A stretch of DNA of 64,000 bases from Planctomycetota bacterium. GTDB lineage: Bacteria > Planctomycetota > Phycisphaerae > Sedimentisphaerales > Anaerobacaceae. The position numbers were made by a program, and so were the translations under genes. The stretch is taken from positions 56,308 to 120,307 of the forward strand of contig VRUK01000002.1 in NCBI GenBank assembly GCA_019456195.1. Reading direction: 5' to 3'. Shown in pieces: positions 16,043 to 24,464 of the stretch; the stretch's first letter is position 1, and each line of letters opens with the position of its first letter. Under the pieces are notes generated by a model. The model was not told the origin of the DNA. It made no database searches and saw nothing but the letters and a program-made list of their open reading frames with translations.

Positions 16043-17061
16043 ATATCCTCTATGTAAAGTAAATTCCGCAACTGCTATCTATTTTTTACTTCAATCGAGT
16101 TGGTTCTGTCTTATTAGGCTCATTAGGATCTACAAACCAAGCACCTTCTCATGATTCTGTGGGAGCAGATACTTTCTGATTTGGCGATACCATAACAACA
16201 ATAAGAGCTGGTACAGCTACCATAAGGATAGGGATTGGATGTGCCTTGCCTTCAGCAGCACAAATTACTAACAAAAAGTATACAAAATCGAGCAATTTTC
16301 AGTCAAAAACGCTCACACCAAAAAACAAAAATAAAATATTTCCAAAATTTTTATCTCCTTTATATATAACGTTTTACGAATATAGAGCCCAAAAAAAATG
16401 CCCGAATTTTCGGCTCAAATCTGCACACCCGTCTAATTATAGAGGGAGTGTTTTTTTACTCCCTTAGTTTACCCAAGCTTGTCCCCGAGAGTTGCCCCCA
16501 TGGCTAATAACAGGGGGAGAGCTACTCACTTGGCCTACAACAGGGGGCCTAAGCCCACAATATGAAATACGAAATCTGAGATATGAAACACCAAACTTTA
16601 GCTCACTTTAGGCACTTTAGCTCACTTTTCACTAATTTTCCCTCTACAACTGTAGAGAACTCTCTACAAATCACCCCTTTTTATGCAAAACAAACCCAAT
16701 TTCAGAAATGACAAAATGAACATAACCATAGACATGACAAGCAATTACAAGATTTTCTGCTGCTCACCGGGGCCAAAAAACAAACCCAATTCAAACCCAA
16801 TAAAGCCAAAAACAAACCCAATTCAAACCCAATTTAACCCAAAACAAACCCAATCAAAGCCAATCTGTAGTGAGCTTGCCGAACCTATTTCCAAAAGTCC
16901 AAATCAGCACGGCAGTTCATTGAAAAACTACATTAAAAAATGCTACGAATATTTAAACAATTTGTTAATATACCCCCCGTTTTTAATCGATAATAGTATT
17001 GATTACGCACTATATGAGTTTCGAGGCACATTTATCAGTCAAAAAATGGAGAAGGTTAGTA
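16043..17061. other. Long intergenic stretch with interspersed repeats
   Basis: No convincing gene in about 1 kb. 16443-16463 is a GGGAGT...ACTCCC hairpin with a T-rich loop. 16466-16547 is the second copy of the TTTACCC...ACAGGGG repeat. 16683-16870 is a low-complexity run of ACAAACCCAAT / TCAAACCCAAT units that translate as KTNPIQTQF-like peptides. Two frames (16246-16467 and 16683-17072) are open here but are repeat-derived or lack ribosome sites. Confidence 0.6.
16683..16870. repeat. Degenerate AAACCCAAT-unit repeat
   Basis: At least seven occurrences of CAAACCCAAT or a one-base variant are spread over about 190 bases, separated by short A-rich linkers. The pattern looks like a decayed interspersed repeat rather than a gene. 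Period and copy number are irregular. Confidence 0.6.
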
Positions 17062-17862
17062 ATGCACATTAGGTACGCAGTTTCTACGATGGTATTTTGG
17101 GGACGTGAACACCCTCTTTCTTTCGAGCAGGAGTGCCAGTTCTTAAAGTCTATGGGTTTCGGCATAGAGTTATTGCCCACTATAAAGGGGCAGAGTGATT
17201 GTCGTTTCCAGAAGCGTAATTGGACAAGGCTCGTTAACGCTACAAATGATATGCTGGTGGTAATGCGTTCCCGCGGCGACAGTCCGACATTAGAGCAATG
17301 GCACGAACAAATCGAATGTGCAAAGCTGCTCGGTGCAAATATTGTAACCGACATGCAGAACATGGGCATTGCCGATGCTCCCGAGCTAAACGGCTGTGAT
17401 TTTGCCATCGAGGTGGTGAAAATGGCCGAAGAGAACGATATCACACTATGCGTCGAAACCGGCCGGTTATCGACACTAAAACAGGTTGGCAAGAGATTCA
17501 AATCCGTCCGATATTGCCTGGATATAGGTTTTGCCAATCTGGATCGTGAATTTCCATTTAAAAAATATGTGGACGATTTAGCACCGAGAATATCTCATTT
17601 GCATTTGACGGATAATTACGGTCAAATGGACGATCACGAGCCCCCCGGCCTGCATGGAGGCATTTCACGTGAAAATTGGGATTATCTACTGAATGCTGTG
17701 AGCAAATATGATAATGATATCGTTGGCTCTTTTGAGATGTGTCCGTGTATGCCTGACGTCATGATACGTCAGGCCAGAGAGTTTTTGTTTGATGAGCTCA
17801 AATGGCCTAATCCTCCTCAAAAACAATCAAGTTATATGGATGCTTTCTATAATCCGATGTAG
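17062..17862 (+). CDS. Xylose isomerase-like TIM-barrel protein (sugar isomerase/epimerase family)
   Basis: 266 residues from the ATG at 17062, preceded by GGAGAAGG; the frame opens at 16999 but the extra residues lack family character. It is an AP-endonuclease-2 / xylose-isomerase-like barrel. Metal-site signatures are CVETG (Glu), RYCLDIGFAN (Asp), HLHLTDN (His/Asp) and GSFEM (Glu) in the expected order. Enzymes of this fold isomerise or epimerise sugars or keto-acids in the cytosol; the substrate cannot be read here. It stands alone with a terminator downstream. Confidence 0.8.
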   Translation: MHIRYAVSTMVFWGREHPLSFEQECQFLKSMGFGIELLPTIKGQSDCRFQKRNWTRLVNATNDMLVVMRSRGDSPTLEQWHEQIECAKLLGANIVTDMQNMGIADAPELNGCDFAIEVVKMAEENDITLCVETGRLSTLKQVGKRFKSVRYCLDIGFANLDREFPFKKYVDDLAPRISHLHLTDNYGQMDDHEPPGLHGGISRENWDYLLNAVSKYDNDIVGSFEMCPCMPDVMIRQAREFLFDELKWPNPPQKQSSYMDAFYNPM

Positions 17863-17917
17863 CTAAAGCGGTCCTATCGGAGCTGCCCCCCTTCTTTTGG
17901 GAGGTGGATAAACACAT

Positions 17918-17956
17918 AGGGTACCCATTTTGGGTTATTCGCAAAATGGGGTCCCT
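17918..17956. repeat. Imperfect inverted repeat
   Basis: AGGG-TA-CCCATTTTG is answered by CAAAATGGG-GT-CCCT around an 8-10 base loop. It immediately precedes the terminator and may be part of it or a dispersed palindrome. Confidence 0.5.
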
Positions 17957-17958
17957 AT

Positions 17959-17995
17959 AAAAAGGCCGGGGACAAGGAAATCCTCGGCCTTTTTT
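17959..17995 (+). terminator. Rho-independent terminator
   Basis: AAGGCCGGGGA and TCCTCGGCCTT form the stem around CAAGGAAA, followed by TTTTT. It ends the transcript of the TIM-barrel gene. Confidence 0.85.
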
Positions 17996-18096
17996 AATCT
18001 CTTAAGCCGCCGCTTTCTCCGGCACCCGCGAAATATGATAAAATAGGTAATCTGCCTTTGTAAAGTGTTATATATCAGGAAGATACCAAAAAAAGC

Positions 18097-18125
18097 TTGA
18101 CAATTTCAGAAAAAACTTGTATATT
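18097..18125 (+). promoter_or_regulatory. Sigma-70-type promoter
   Basis: TTGACA at 18097-18102 and TATATT at 18120-18125 with a 17-base spacer, about 50 bases before the lipoprotein start at 18177. Confidence 0.7.
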
Positions 18126-18176
18126 ATATTATTCTTTTGCTCAAAACTGTTCTGTTCTTTCGGAGGTATATAGGAT

Positions 18177-18812
18177 ATGAAAATCGTTATTAATCTACTG
18201 ATAATTGCTATTTTGTTTATTGGCGGTTGCGCTTCAGGGCGCGCAGAAAGCCATTCCAGGGCAGGTTATAACTTTAGTATGATAGATTCGGTTGCCATAG
18301 TAGCAGTTGAAGGTGCCCTCCAAGGCCAGGCGGCCAAGAATCAGATTGCTGAATATTTTGAAATGGAACTCCTGAAGAAGGGTTATGCGCCAAAGGAGTG
18401 GTCCAATATTGCAGCGGCCCTTGAAGAAGAGGAAGTCCAGCCCTCGGACTTGAATACTGAGGCGGGTGTTGCAAAGGCCGCGGAAATTATTAATGTTCCT
18501 GCAATTCTGATAGTGAATATCCCCCACTTTGGCGATGAAATCTTTATTACGGCCAAGATGGTAGATGTCGCAGATGGCAGTGTTTTATGGATAGGCAGTG
18601 GTTCAACCAAAACCGGAGGATGGTTAGGTCTTGGAAGTGGATGGGGTGCCGGTGCAAGGCAAGAAAATGAACTATTCGGTGGTGTTCCAGGTGGAGTGAT
18701 GGGCGGCGGCGTGGCAGTTCATGCTTTATCGCCTCAGGAAGCCGAACAGGTACAACGGCTAATAAGAAGGATGTGCAACACTCTACCGTCGAGGCTGACC
18801 ACTGAATGGTAA
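18177..18812 (+). CDS. Lipoprotein, CsgG/GNA1162-like
   Basis: 211 residues. The N-terminus has a lipoprotein signal with lipobox FIGGC (Cys18). The body resembles the CsgG / DUF799 type of outer-membrane-associated lipoprotein: SVAIVAVEG, a helix EYFEMELLKKGYAP, then ITAKMVDVADGSVLWIGSG. The C-terminal third has a Gly-rich loop (GGWLGLGSGWGAGA). GGAGG about 12 bases before the ATG supports the start. It is monocistronic, with its own promoter and terminator. It is similar in kind to the LpoB/CsgG-like proteins encoded about 3 kb downstream and may work in the same envelope process; that link is inference. Confidence 0.7.
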   Translation: MKIVINLLIIAILFIGGCASGRAESHSRAGYNFSMIDSVAIVAVEGALQGQAAKNQIAEYFEMELLKKGYAPKEWSNIAAALEEEEVQPSDLNTEAGVAKAAEIINVPAILIVNIPHFGDEIFITAKMVDVADGSVLWIGSGSTKTGGWLGLGSGWGAGARQENELFGGVPGGVMGGGVAVHALSPQEAEQVQRLIRRMCNTLPSRLTTEW

Positions 18813-18865
18813 GGTTCGTCGGGCAGGTACTGCTCTGAGCAGGATTTGAATTCAATTACAAAAGC

Positions 18866-18897
18866 TGAGGATGAAAAGCTATCCTCAACTATTTTTT
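18866..18897 (+). terminator. Rho-independent terminator
   Basis: TGAGGAT and ATCCTCA pair around GAAAAGCT, followed by ACTATTTTTT. Confidence 0.8.
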
Positions 18898-18980
18898 GTA
18901 AACATATTATTTAAAGTTCATCCCCGTTTATTTGAAGCCTGGATTGTTAAATTTTGCAAAGCCCGCAAGCTGGTCGAAAT

Positions 18981-19208
18981 CTATTTTCTCTTATCTTGTT
19001 CGTTGCCTATGATATAGCCTCCGGCGGCACCAACTCCAGCTCCAATCAGTGTTCCTTCGGTATCGCCCCCTATGGCCTGACCGGCAATGGCGCCAATCCC
19101 TGCACCGATAAGGGCACCGGTTTGAGCGTCACTCTCACAGCCGGAAATTAATAACAGACTTATGCTCACAGTAACCACCAACAAAATTGTTATCATTTTC
19201 TTAGTCAT
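18981..19208 (-). CDS. Glycine-zipper lipoprotein
   Basis: 75 residues. A signal peptide ends in the lipobox LISGC (Cys24). The mature part is a glycine zipper with two repeats of the GALIGAGIGAIAGQAIGG / GTLIGAGVGAAGGYIIG type and a charged tail. Such proteins sit in the envelope and can oligomerise through the GxxxG pattern; exact function is unknown. AAGGAG about 8 bases before the ATG supports the start. Confidence 0.8.
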   Translation of the reverse strand: MTKKMITILLVVTVSISLLLISGCESDAQTGALIGAGIGAIAGQAIGGDTEGTLIGAGVGAAGGYIIGNEQDKRK

Positions 19209-19482
19209 TAATAGCTCCTTTTATATATAAAAATACTTAAGCTACGTTGTTTTTGTTCGGCTGTTTGGACGGAATTTCTTTAACTTAAAGGAGCAAAACT
19301 GCGGACCAACATGGCTCATAAAAAGAGATGCATTTGTCCAGATAAAACAAAGCTGTGATTGTTAGGGCTTGATAAGAAAATCTTTACGGGATAGATATGC
19401 TTTAATACTGAGCTTTTTCATTTTGTGAAATTGTGTAAAAGTGCCAAAAGGCTGAAAAAACTTCAAAAATCCAGTCTGTTTA
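19209..19482. other. Divergent intergenic region
   Basis: No gene seen between the glycine-zipper gene and the promoter of the envelope operon. It is AT-rich and must hold the promoter of the minus-strand gene, which I could not place. Confidence 0.4.
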
Positions 19483-19510
19483 TTGACGATAAACATCGAG
19501 AGGCTACAAT
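19483..19510 (+). promoter_or_regulatory. Promoter of the COG3014-LpoB-CsgG-like operon
   Basis: TTGACG at 19483-19488 and TACAAT at 19505-19510 with a 16-base spacer, about 60 bases before the first gene. Confidence 0.55.
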
Positions 19511-19571
19511 GATTGTTGGTTATCTTAAAATCAAAACCTGTTGAGAGAGCTGAGTTGATTCGGAAAGAAAG

Positions 19572-20969
19572 ATGAACGGAGTTAGATTTAAGAATCCTGT
19601 TATATTTACAGTTTTAGCACTGATAATTCTCCCATTTTTTGCAGGCTGTAACGCTCCGAAGGACCAATTAGCCGCTTTTAACGGGCATTTTTTAAGTTCA
19701 GACTATGAGAAATCAGCCCAATTTGCAGAGAAAAAGATAAGCAAAAAGAAGAACCCGAAGGGCGAGGATTTACTCTGGGCACTACAGCTTGGGACGGTTC
19801 AAAGGATTCAACAGGATTATACCAAAAGCACGGATTCCTTCGATAAAGCTGAAGAGATGCTTAAGTATTTCGATGAGCAGTCCACAATCGGCGACGGTAT
19901 CGGCTCTACGCTCACAAACGATAATATAATTCCTTACAGAGGTGAAGAGTATGACGGCATAATGGTCAATGTTTACAAGGCCCTGAACTTTATGGCGGAA
20001 AAGAATTTTGATTTGGCCAGAGTGGAATTTAATCGTGCTCTTGACAGGCAGAGACGAGCGAAAGAAAAGTTCAATGAAGAAATAAACAAACTCAGTGCCG
20101 AGCTGGAAAAGGAGCAGCAGCAAAACGAATTTTCGAAATCCAATGTTGACAATCCCGAAACGGCTGAGCTGCTGGCTCAAAAATATCCCAATCTCCGTAA
20201 TTTCGAAGCATATCCTGATTTCATTAATCCTTTTGCGACTTACCTGGCGGGTATATTCTTTAATCTTGTTTCCGACCATTCCAAGGCGGTGGATTTACTC
20301 AAAGAATCTTATGGTATGGTCGGAGATAACGGCTATATTGCCGAGGATCTCAGCGTTACCGAGAATATACTCGATGGAAAAGGCCGACTGAAAGATACGA
20401 TATGGTTGATATTTGAGAACGGGCTGGGGCCTGTAAAAAAAGAACTCAGGATGGATATTCCATTATTCGTTGCGACAGATAATGTTAAATATGTCGGAAT
20501 TGCTCTACCGGAATTATATTTCAGAAGCAAAGCTCACCAGTATCTGATTGCAGAAGTTGACGGCAATGATTATGAAACTCGCCTGGTTTCTGATATGGAC
20601 AGGGTGATCCAGATGGAGTTCAGTAAAGATTATCCTGGAATTCTGACAAGGGCCATTATATCAACTACCGCAAAAGCCGTTGCACAGTATGCTCTTGAAA
20701 AACAAGACTCTTCTAAATCTTCGATTGCTTCTATATTAATGGCGGTGTACAGTTATGCAACAACTGCCGCTGATGTCAGGATATGGACCTCATTGCCGAA
20801 GGAGTTTCAGGTTGCCAGGTTTCCAAAGCCGAAAGATGGGAAATTAAAAGTTAAACGACCCGGTTCGGCTCCTATTGAAATTAATATTCCTGATTGTAAT
20901 AATGCGATTGTATATGTTAGAATAACCACCAGTCAGGCAGAGCCGATATTTGAGGTTATGACTTTTTGA
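19572..20969 (+). CDS. COG3014-like TPR lipoprotein
   Basis: 465 residues. The signal peptide ends in the lipobox FFAGC (Cys26). The first half has TPR-like helices (QQDYTKSTDSFDKAEEML; NFMAEKNFDLARVEFNRAL) and a Lys/Glu-rich coiled linker. The second half is a beta-rich domain with VARFPKPKDGKLKV near the end. This matches my knowledge of COG3014, a lipoprotein often encoded next to LpoB and YcfL. It is the first gene of a four-gene operon with gaps of 3 to about 45 bases. Function is unknown beyond a probable role in outer-membrane or cell-wall assembly. Confidence 0.75.
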   Translation: MNGVRFKNPVIFTVLALIILPFFAGCNAPKDQLAAFNGHFLSSDYEKSAQFAEKKISKKKNPKGEDLLWALQLGTVQRIQQDYTKSTDSFDKAEEMLKYFDEQSTIGDGIGSTLTNDNIIPYRGEEYDGIMVNVYKALNFMAEKNFDLARVEFNRALDRQRRAKEKFNEEINKLSAELEKEQQQNEFSKSNVDNPETAELLAQKYPNLRNFEAYPDFINPFATYLAGIFFNLVSDHSKAVDLLKESYGMVGDNGYIAEDLSVTENILDGKGRLKDTIWLIFENGLGPVKKELRMDIPLFVATDNVKYVGIALPELYFRSKAHQYLIAEVDGNDYETRLVSDMDRVIQMEFSKDYPGILTRAIISTTAKAVAQYALEKQDSSKSSIASILMAVYSYATTAADVRIWTSLPKEFQVARFPKPKDGKLKVKRPGSAPIEINIPDCNNAIVYVRITTSQAEPIFEVMTF

Positions 20970-20996
20970 ATCTATATTTTTTTTGGAGATAAGAAA

Positions 20997-21428
20997 ATGA
21001 AAATAATTACAAATATACTGCTTATAGCTCTCGTGTTTACATTTGCGGCATGTGATCAGCAGCCGGCACAAATTCATGTCAGAGAAGGAATAAGAAGCGA
21101 CGATCTCGGCAATAATATCGTGACTCGTCCGGTAGTTCAATTCTTCAGCGCACTGATAGGAGAAGGTATAGAAATCGACGAAGCCATTTTAGGGCGAAAC
21201 GACACCGGATTTCTTGAGCTTAATATCAACGGGCACAACCGCTCATACAATACCAAACGGTTCAGATATAAAATCGAATGGCTCGATGCGAACGGTTTGA
21301 TGATTCAAACCAAAACAAGTACATGGCTGCCGCACTCGGCAACGGGTAAATCCTCGTTTAGCATTAAGGCCGTTGCGCCCAGAGTGGAAGCTGAAGATTT
21401 CAGAATGGATACTAAAAAGTGGGAGTAA
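20997..21428 (+). CDS. YcfL-like lipoprotein (DUF1425)
   Basis: 143 residues. The signal peptide ends in AFTFAAC (lipobox-like, Cys19). The C-terminal domain carries NTKRFRYKIEWLDANGLMI and a Trp-containing strand after it, the pattern of YcfL / DUF1425. In Enterobacteria ycfL lies next to lpoB, as its homologue does here: the next gene starts three bases after this stop. GGAG upstream supports the start. Confidence 0.75.
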   Translation: MKIITNILLIALVFTFAACDQQPAQIHVREGIRSDDLGNNIVTRPVVQFFSALIGEGIEIDEAILGRNDTGFLELNINGHNRSYNTKRFRYKIEWLDANGLMIQTKTSTWLPHSATGKSSFSIKAVAPRVEAEDFRMDTKKWE

Positions 21429-21431
21429 ATT

Positions 21432-22052
21432 ATGAAAACAAAAATGCCAGTAATTATCACATTAGCAGGTCTTTTAATCGCAGGATGCGGCAGCTCGGAA
21501 ACCGTAATGATTGACACTGCCAACGATGATGGCAAGCCCGTTATGGGCCTGGATTATCGGGATTTTAACCAGGCCGCCAGCGAAATGGTTCAGTCGATGA
21601 TTAGTTCAGGAAGGCTTAAAAAGTCGGGCGGTGGAAGATATGTTATGACCACCGCCAGAGTCACTAACGATACCATGCAGCGAATCGATACCGACCAGTT
21701 GATGGCAAAGATTGAACAAGAGCTTATGAACAGTGGACAGGTTGTAATGACGGCAGCGGTAGGAGGCAAAGGCGCCCCGGACGAGATGATTTACGAGATG
21801 AGAGATATCAGAGACTCGGCAACGGGAGACGAATTCAAACAGGAAACCCTTGCCGGCAAAAGAACGTTAGAAGCACCCGAGTTGAGTACATCGGGGAAAA
21901 TTCAACAGAGAAACATTCGTTACGATCGTAACCGCCAGCAGGTCGAATATTATTTCCGGCTCAGGGTGACGGATTTAACGACCGGTCTGGTATTCTGGCA
22001 GAATGAAACTATTATCGGCAAACGGGGAAGTAATCGGTCTGTGTCGTGGTAA
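21432..22052 (+). CDS. lpoB: Penicillin-binding protein activator LpoB-like lipoprotein
   Basis: 206 residues. Lipobox LIAGC (Cys19), then the LpoB core: GLDYRDFNQAASEMVQSM, RVTNDTMQRIDTDQLM and YYFRLRVTDLTTGLVFWQNE. In Escherichia coli LpoB is an outer-membrane lipoprotein that reaches through the peptidoglycan to activate PBP1B. The linker here is short. It lies between the YcfL-like and CsgG-like genes in one operon. Because many Planctomycetota lack typical class A PBPs, its partner here is uncertain. Confidence 0.8.
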   Translation: MKTKMPVIITLAGLLIAGCGSSETVMIDTANDDGKPVMGLDYRDFNQAASEMVQSMISSGRLKKSGGGRYVMTTARVTNDTMQRIDTDQLMAKIEQELMNSGQVVMTAAVGGKGAPDEMIYEMRDIRDSATGDEFKQETLAGKRTLEAPELSTSGKIQQRNIRYDRNRQQVEYYFRLRVTDLTTGLVFWQNETIIGKRGSNRSVSW

Positions 22053-22097
22053 CAGTTTTACTTTATAATATTGTCAAATATTAAGGTGGGATTAAAG

Positions 22098-23408
22098 ATG
22101 AAAAAGATATACATGCTCCTGCTTGTGGCAGCTTTGGTCTGCCCGAAGGCGTTTTCCGCTCCTATAACTATCGTTCGCCAAACAAAAGGCCAGGGTGTTA
22201 CGAGAGAACAGGCGATTGATAAAGCCTTGTATCAAGCCGTAGCTCAGGCCAAAGGTATTGCGGTCAGTTCGGGAAGGTATGATTTCGGCTTCCAGTCCTC
22301 CGGTGTGGGAATTGACACTAAAGACACTGGTAAATCAATCGAGTTTGATTCCGTATCTGTCCAGGCGGGCGGTTCAACCCGGCTGACTGATATCGCAGGC
22401 TGGGTCAAATCTTACGAAGTTATCGATGAACAAAAAATCGATGACAGGACCTACGAAGTAACAATTAAGGCATGGGTTTATGACTACGAAGACCCCGAAC
22501 AGACCAAACGGCTCAAGCTTGCTATAATGCCTATTCAGACACTCTATGACTCCTATCGATTCGGTAATTATGTTCCTTCTGCGGTTGAAATGTCTCTAAA
22601 GCTTTCCCAGCAGTTGAGCGCTGGTATTACTCAGACAAATAAATTCGCTGTCCTGGACAGAGAGTATATATCTGAATTTGCCCAGAACAGAAATATTCTT
22701 ATCTCCGATGATTCACCCATCGAAGAAAAGGCCAGACTTGGCCAGGTCCTCGGCGCCGATTATATGATTGTAGGAACCATATCCAACGCAGGACTTAAAA
22801 TCAAAGAAAGAGCGTCCAGGGCTATCGGCCGAGCAATCAGGGAGTACGAAGTTGATTATGTTTTTGATTATCGTTTGATAGTTGCCCCGACAAGGCAGGT
22901 CAAACTGGCCGACACTGTTAATATTGCTCTTGAAAGAGACCAGGTCAGAGTGCTTGTGAAAAGATGGAGGCCTGAAGACCTGGATTACAGAGAAATGGTT
23001 GATAACCTTACAGCAAGAGTTGCCAAACAGGTTATCGATAGTATTATCGACAGGCTTTACCCGATACGAATCGCAAGTAAAAATATAACAGGTCAGCTTA
23101 TCATCAACCAGGGCGGTAAAAGAATCTCAAAGGGCTCTGTACTGGATGTTTTCGTTCAGGGCGAAGAAATTATTGACGTCGATACGAAAGAATCATTAGG
23201 CCGGACTGAAAGCCATATCGCAACAATCGAGATTGAAAAAGTAACGCCGACAATCTCATACGCCAGGCTTGTAAAAGGAGACCTCGACAAGATTTCCGTA
23301 GGTTTGATTTGCAGACTGAAAAAGGTTGTGCCTGAAAAGTCCGGAGGTTCCAGGAGGAGCGGTATCAAAAGAACTCCGCAAGGCGGAGTAAAATTGCCCT
23401 TTGATTAA
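22098..23408 (+). CDS. CsgG-like secreted protein
   Basis: 436 residues from the ATG at 22098, which has AAGGTGGG upstream; the frame opens at 22071. A cleavable signal peptide (MKKIYMLLLVAALVCPKAFS) is followed by an N-terminal domain starting TREQAIDKALYQAVAQAKG, typical of proteins with a flagellar-assembly / LPP20-like fold. A CsgG-type domain follows (KLAIMPIQTLYDS, FAVLDREYISEFAQNR, GQVLGADYMIVGTI). The C-terminal part (about 340-420) is a beta domain (KGSVLDVFVQGEEIIDVDT). It is the last gene of the operon. It probably forms or helps an outer-membrane assembly, but the pore-forming segment of CsgG is not clearly visible. Confidence 0.75.
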   Translation: MKKIYMLLLVAALVCPKAFSAPITIVRQTKGQGVTREQAIDKALYQAVAQAKGIAVSSGRYDFGFQSSGVGIDTKDTGKSIEFDSVSVQAGGSTRLTDIAGWVKSYEVIDEQKIDDRTYEVTIKAWVYDYEDPEQTKRLKLAIMPIQTLYDSYRFGNYVPSAVEMSLKLSQQLSAGITQTNKFAVLDREYISEFAQNRNILISDDSPIEEKARLGQVLGADYMIVGTISNAGLKIKERASRAIGRAIREYEVDYVFDYRLIVAPTRQVKLADTVNIALERDQVRVLVKRWRPEDLDYREMVDNLTARVAKQVIDSIIDRLYPIRIASKNITGQLIINQGGKRISKGSVLDVFVQGEEIIDVDTKESLGRTESHIATIEIEKVTPTISYARLVKGDLDKISVGLICRLKKVVPEKSGGSRRSGIKRTPQGGVKLPFD

Positions 23409-23438
23409 TTTTATTCTTGCACAAAAAACGGGATTCAT

Positions 23439-24464
23439 TTATCCGGTTGCCGACAGAAAAGCCTCGATGTTCTCCGTGGGAACATCCGGAGGCATACCCC
23501 CGCCGCAGGACAGGATAATCCGGCCCTTGTCGCTTACCGATTCGAGTTCCGTTTTGATGCTGCTGCACACATCTTCGGGCGTACCTGCTGCAAGGACATC
23601 TCGTGTGGGGATGTTTCCGAGCAAAGTGACAGCGTTGTTAGTAAGTTCCTTCATCTTGGCGAGGGTGTGCTGGAAGCTGAAATTGAAAAGATTCACGCCG
23701 ATTTCTGGGAGGTATGGTGCGCAAACAAGTCCGGCGGCGTCGTTATGAAAAAATTTCACGTTAACATCAAGTGATTGGAAAATGCGTTTCAGATATGGCA
23801 TCGCCGCCTCTTTGAAGTCTTCCTTACCTAAAAAGCCTACGATGTCATCGAGAATAAATATACCGTCAATGGATGGAAAAGTCCGGGCCTGGAGGTCGAG
23901 CCAGTCGATTATAAAATCCGTTATGACCTCGAGAAACTTTCTGGTTTCGTCAGGATTGGTTCGAATGGCCATAAGGAATTCGGTGCTGCCGGCCAGGAAC
24001 GAAGCCACGTTCAGCGGCCCGCGTGCAACTGCAAACTTAATATTATGGCCTGCCTGTTCGATTCGGCTTTGGTAGTGCTTTAGGCGATTGAGGACGAATG
24101 GCAGCAGGCCGTCTGTTTTGGGGTTCGGTTTGTTGAGAGAGTTTACCTGCTGAATATCGGTGATAATTTTATCCGCATAGGGCAGCTCGTTTTCCTGCCA
24201 GGAGCATTTCGCGCCGAAAGCAGACGGCTCCGTGCACATTCCGAACTCGGCCCAGAATCCCGGCAAAAACATAATATCCGGAAATTGTTCGATGGCCTTG
24301 AGATTGGCCTCGAACCACATCTGTTCGTTAGAGAAATAATCGATGACGGACATACCCGCCCAGCCCGGAAGCCAGGGGCTGTCGATAATAAAACCCACCG
24401 GTAGCGGCACAATCGATTCACCGTTTATAACGGCCAGCAATTTGTTCCACTGTTCAGTTGTCAT
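23439..24464 (-). CDS. UroD-family protein 1 (uroporphyrinogen decarboxylase / MtaA-like fold)
   Basis: 341 residues of the UroD superfamily, which includes heme-pathway decarboxylases and the cobalamin:thiol methyltransferases MtaA/MtbA. The C-terminal SCGGGMPPDVPTENIEAF resembles the methyltransferase branch. At the position where MtaA has the HxC zinc ligands this protein has FFHNDAAG, so the Cys is replaced by Asp. No corrinoid protein or MtaB-like gene is nearby. The start overlaps the stop of the transporter gene as ATGA, so the two are translationally coupled. Its role is probably in the catabolic pathway of this cluster; the reaction is unknown. Confidence 0.7.
   Translation of the reverse strand: MTTEQWNKLLAVINGESIVPLPVGFIIDSPWLPGWAGMSVIDYFSNEQMWFEANLKAIEQFPDIMFLPGFWAEFGMCTEPSAFGAKCSWQENELPYADKIITDIQQVNSLNKPNPKTDGLLPFVLNRLKHYQSRIEQAGHNIKFAVARGPLNVASFLAGSTEFLMAIRTNPDETRKFLEVITDFIIDWLDLQARTFPSIDGIFILDDIVGFLGKEDFKEAAMPYLKRIFQSLDVNVKFFHNDAAGLVCAPYLPEIGVNLFNFSFQHTLAKMKELTNNAVTLLGNIPTRDVLAAGTPEDVCSSIKTELESVSDKGRIILSCGGGMPPDVPTENIEAFLSATG

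Noticed and set aside
16081..16290. Minus-strand frame with a hydrophobic stretch (PIPILMVAVPALIVVMV)
   Set aside because: It has no ATG or ribosome site and is interrupted by a stop; at most a decayed remnant.
16246..17072. Open frames of 73 and 129 codons before the TIM-barrel gene
   Set aside because: The first has no ribosome site; the second is a translation of the AAACCCAAT repeat.
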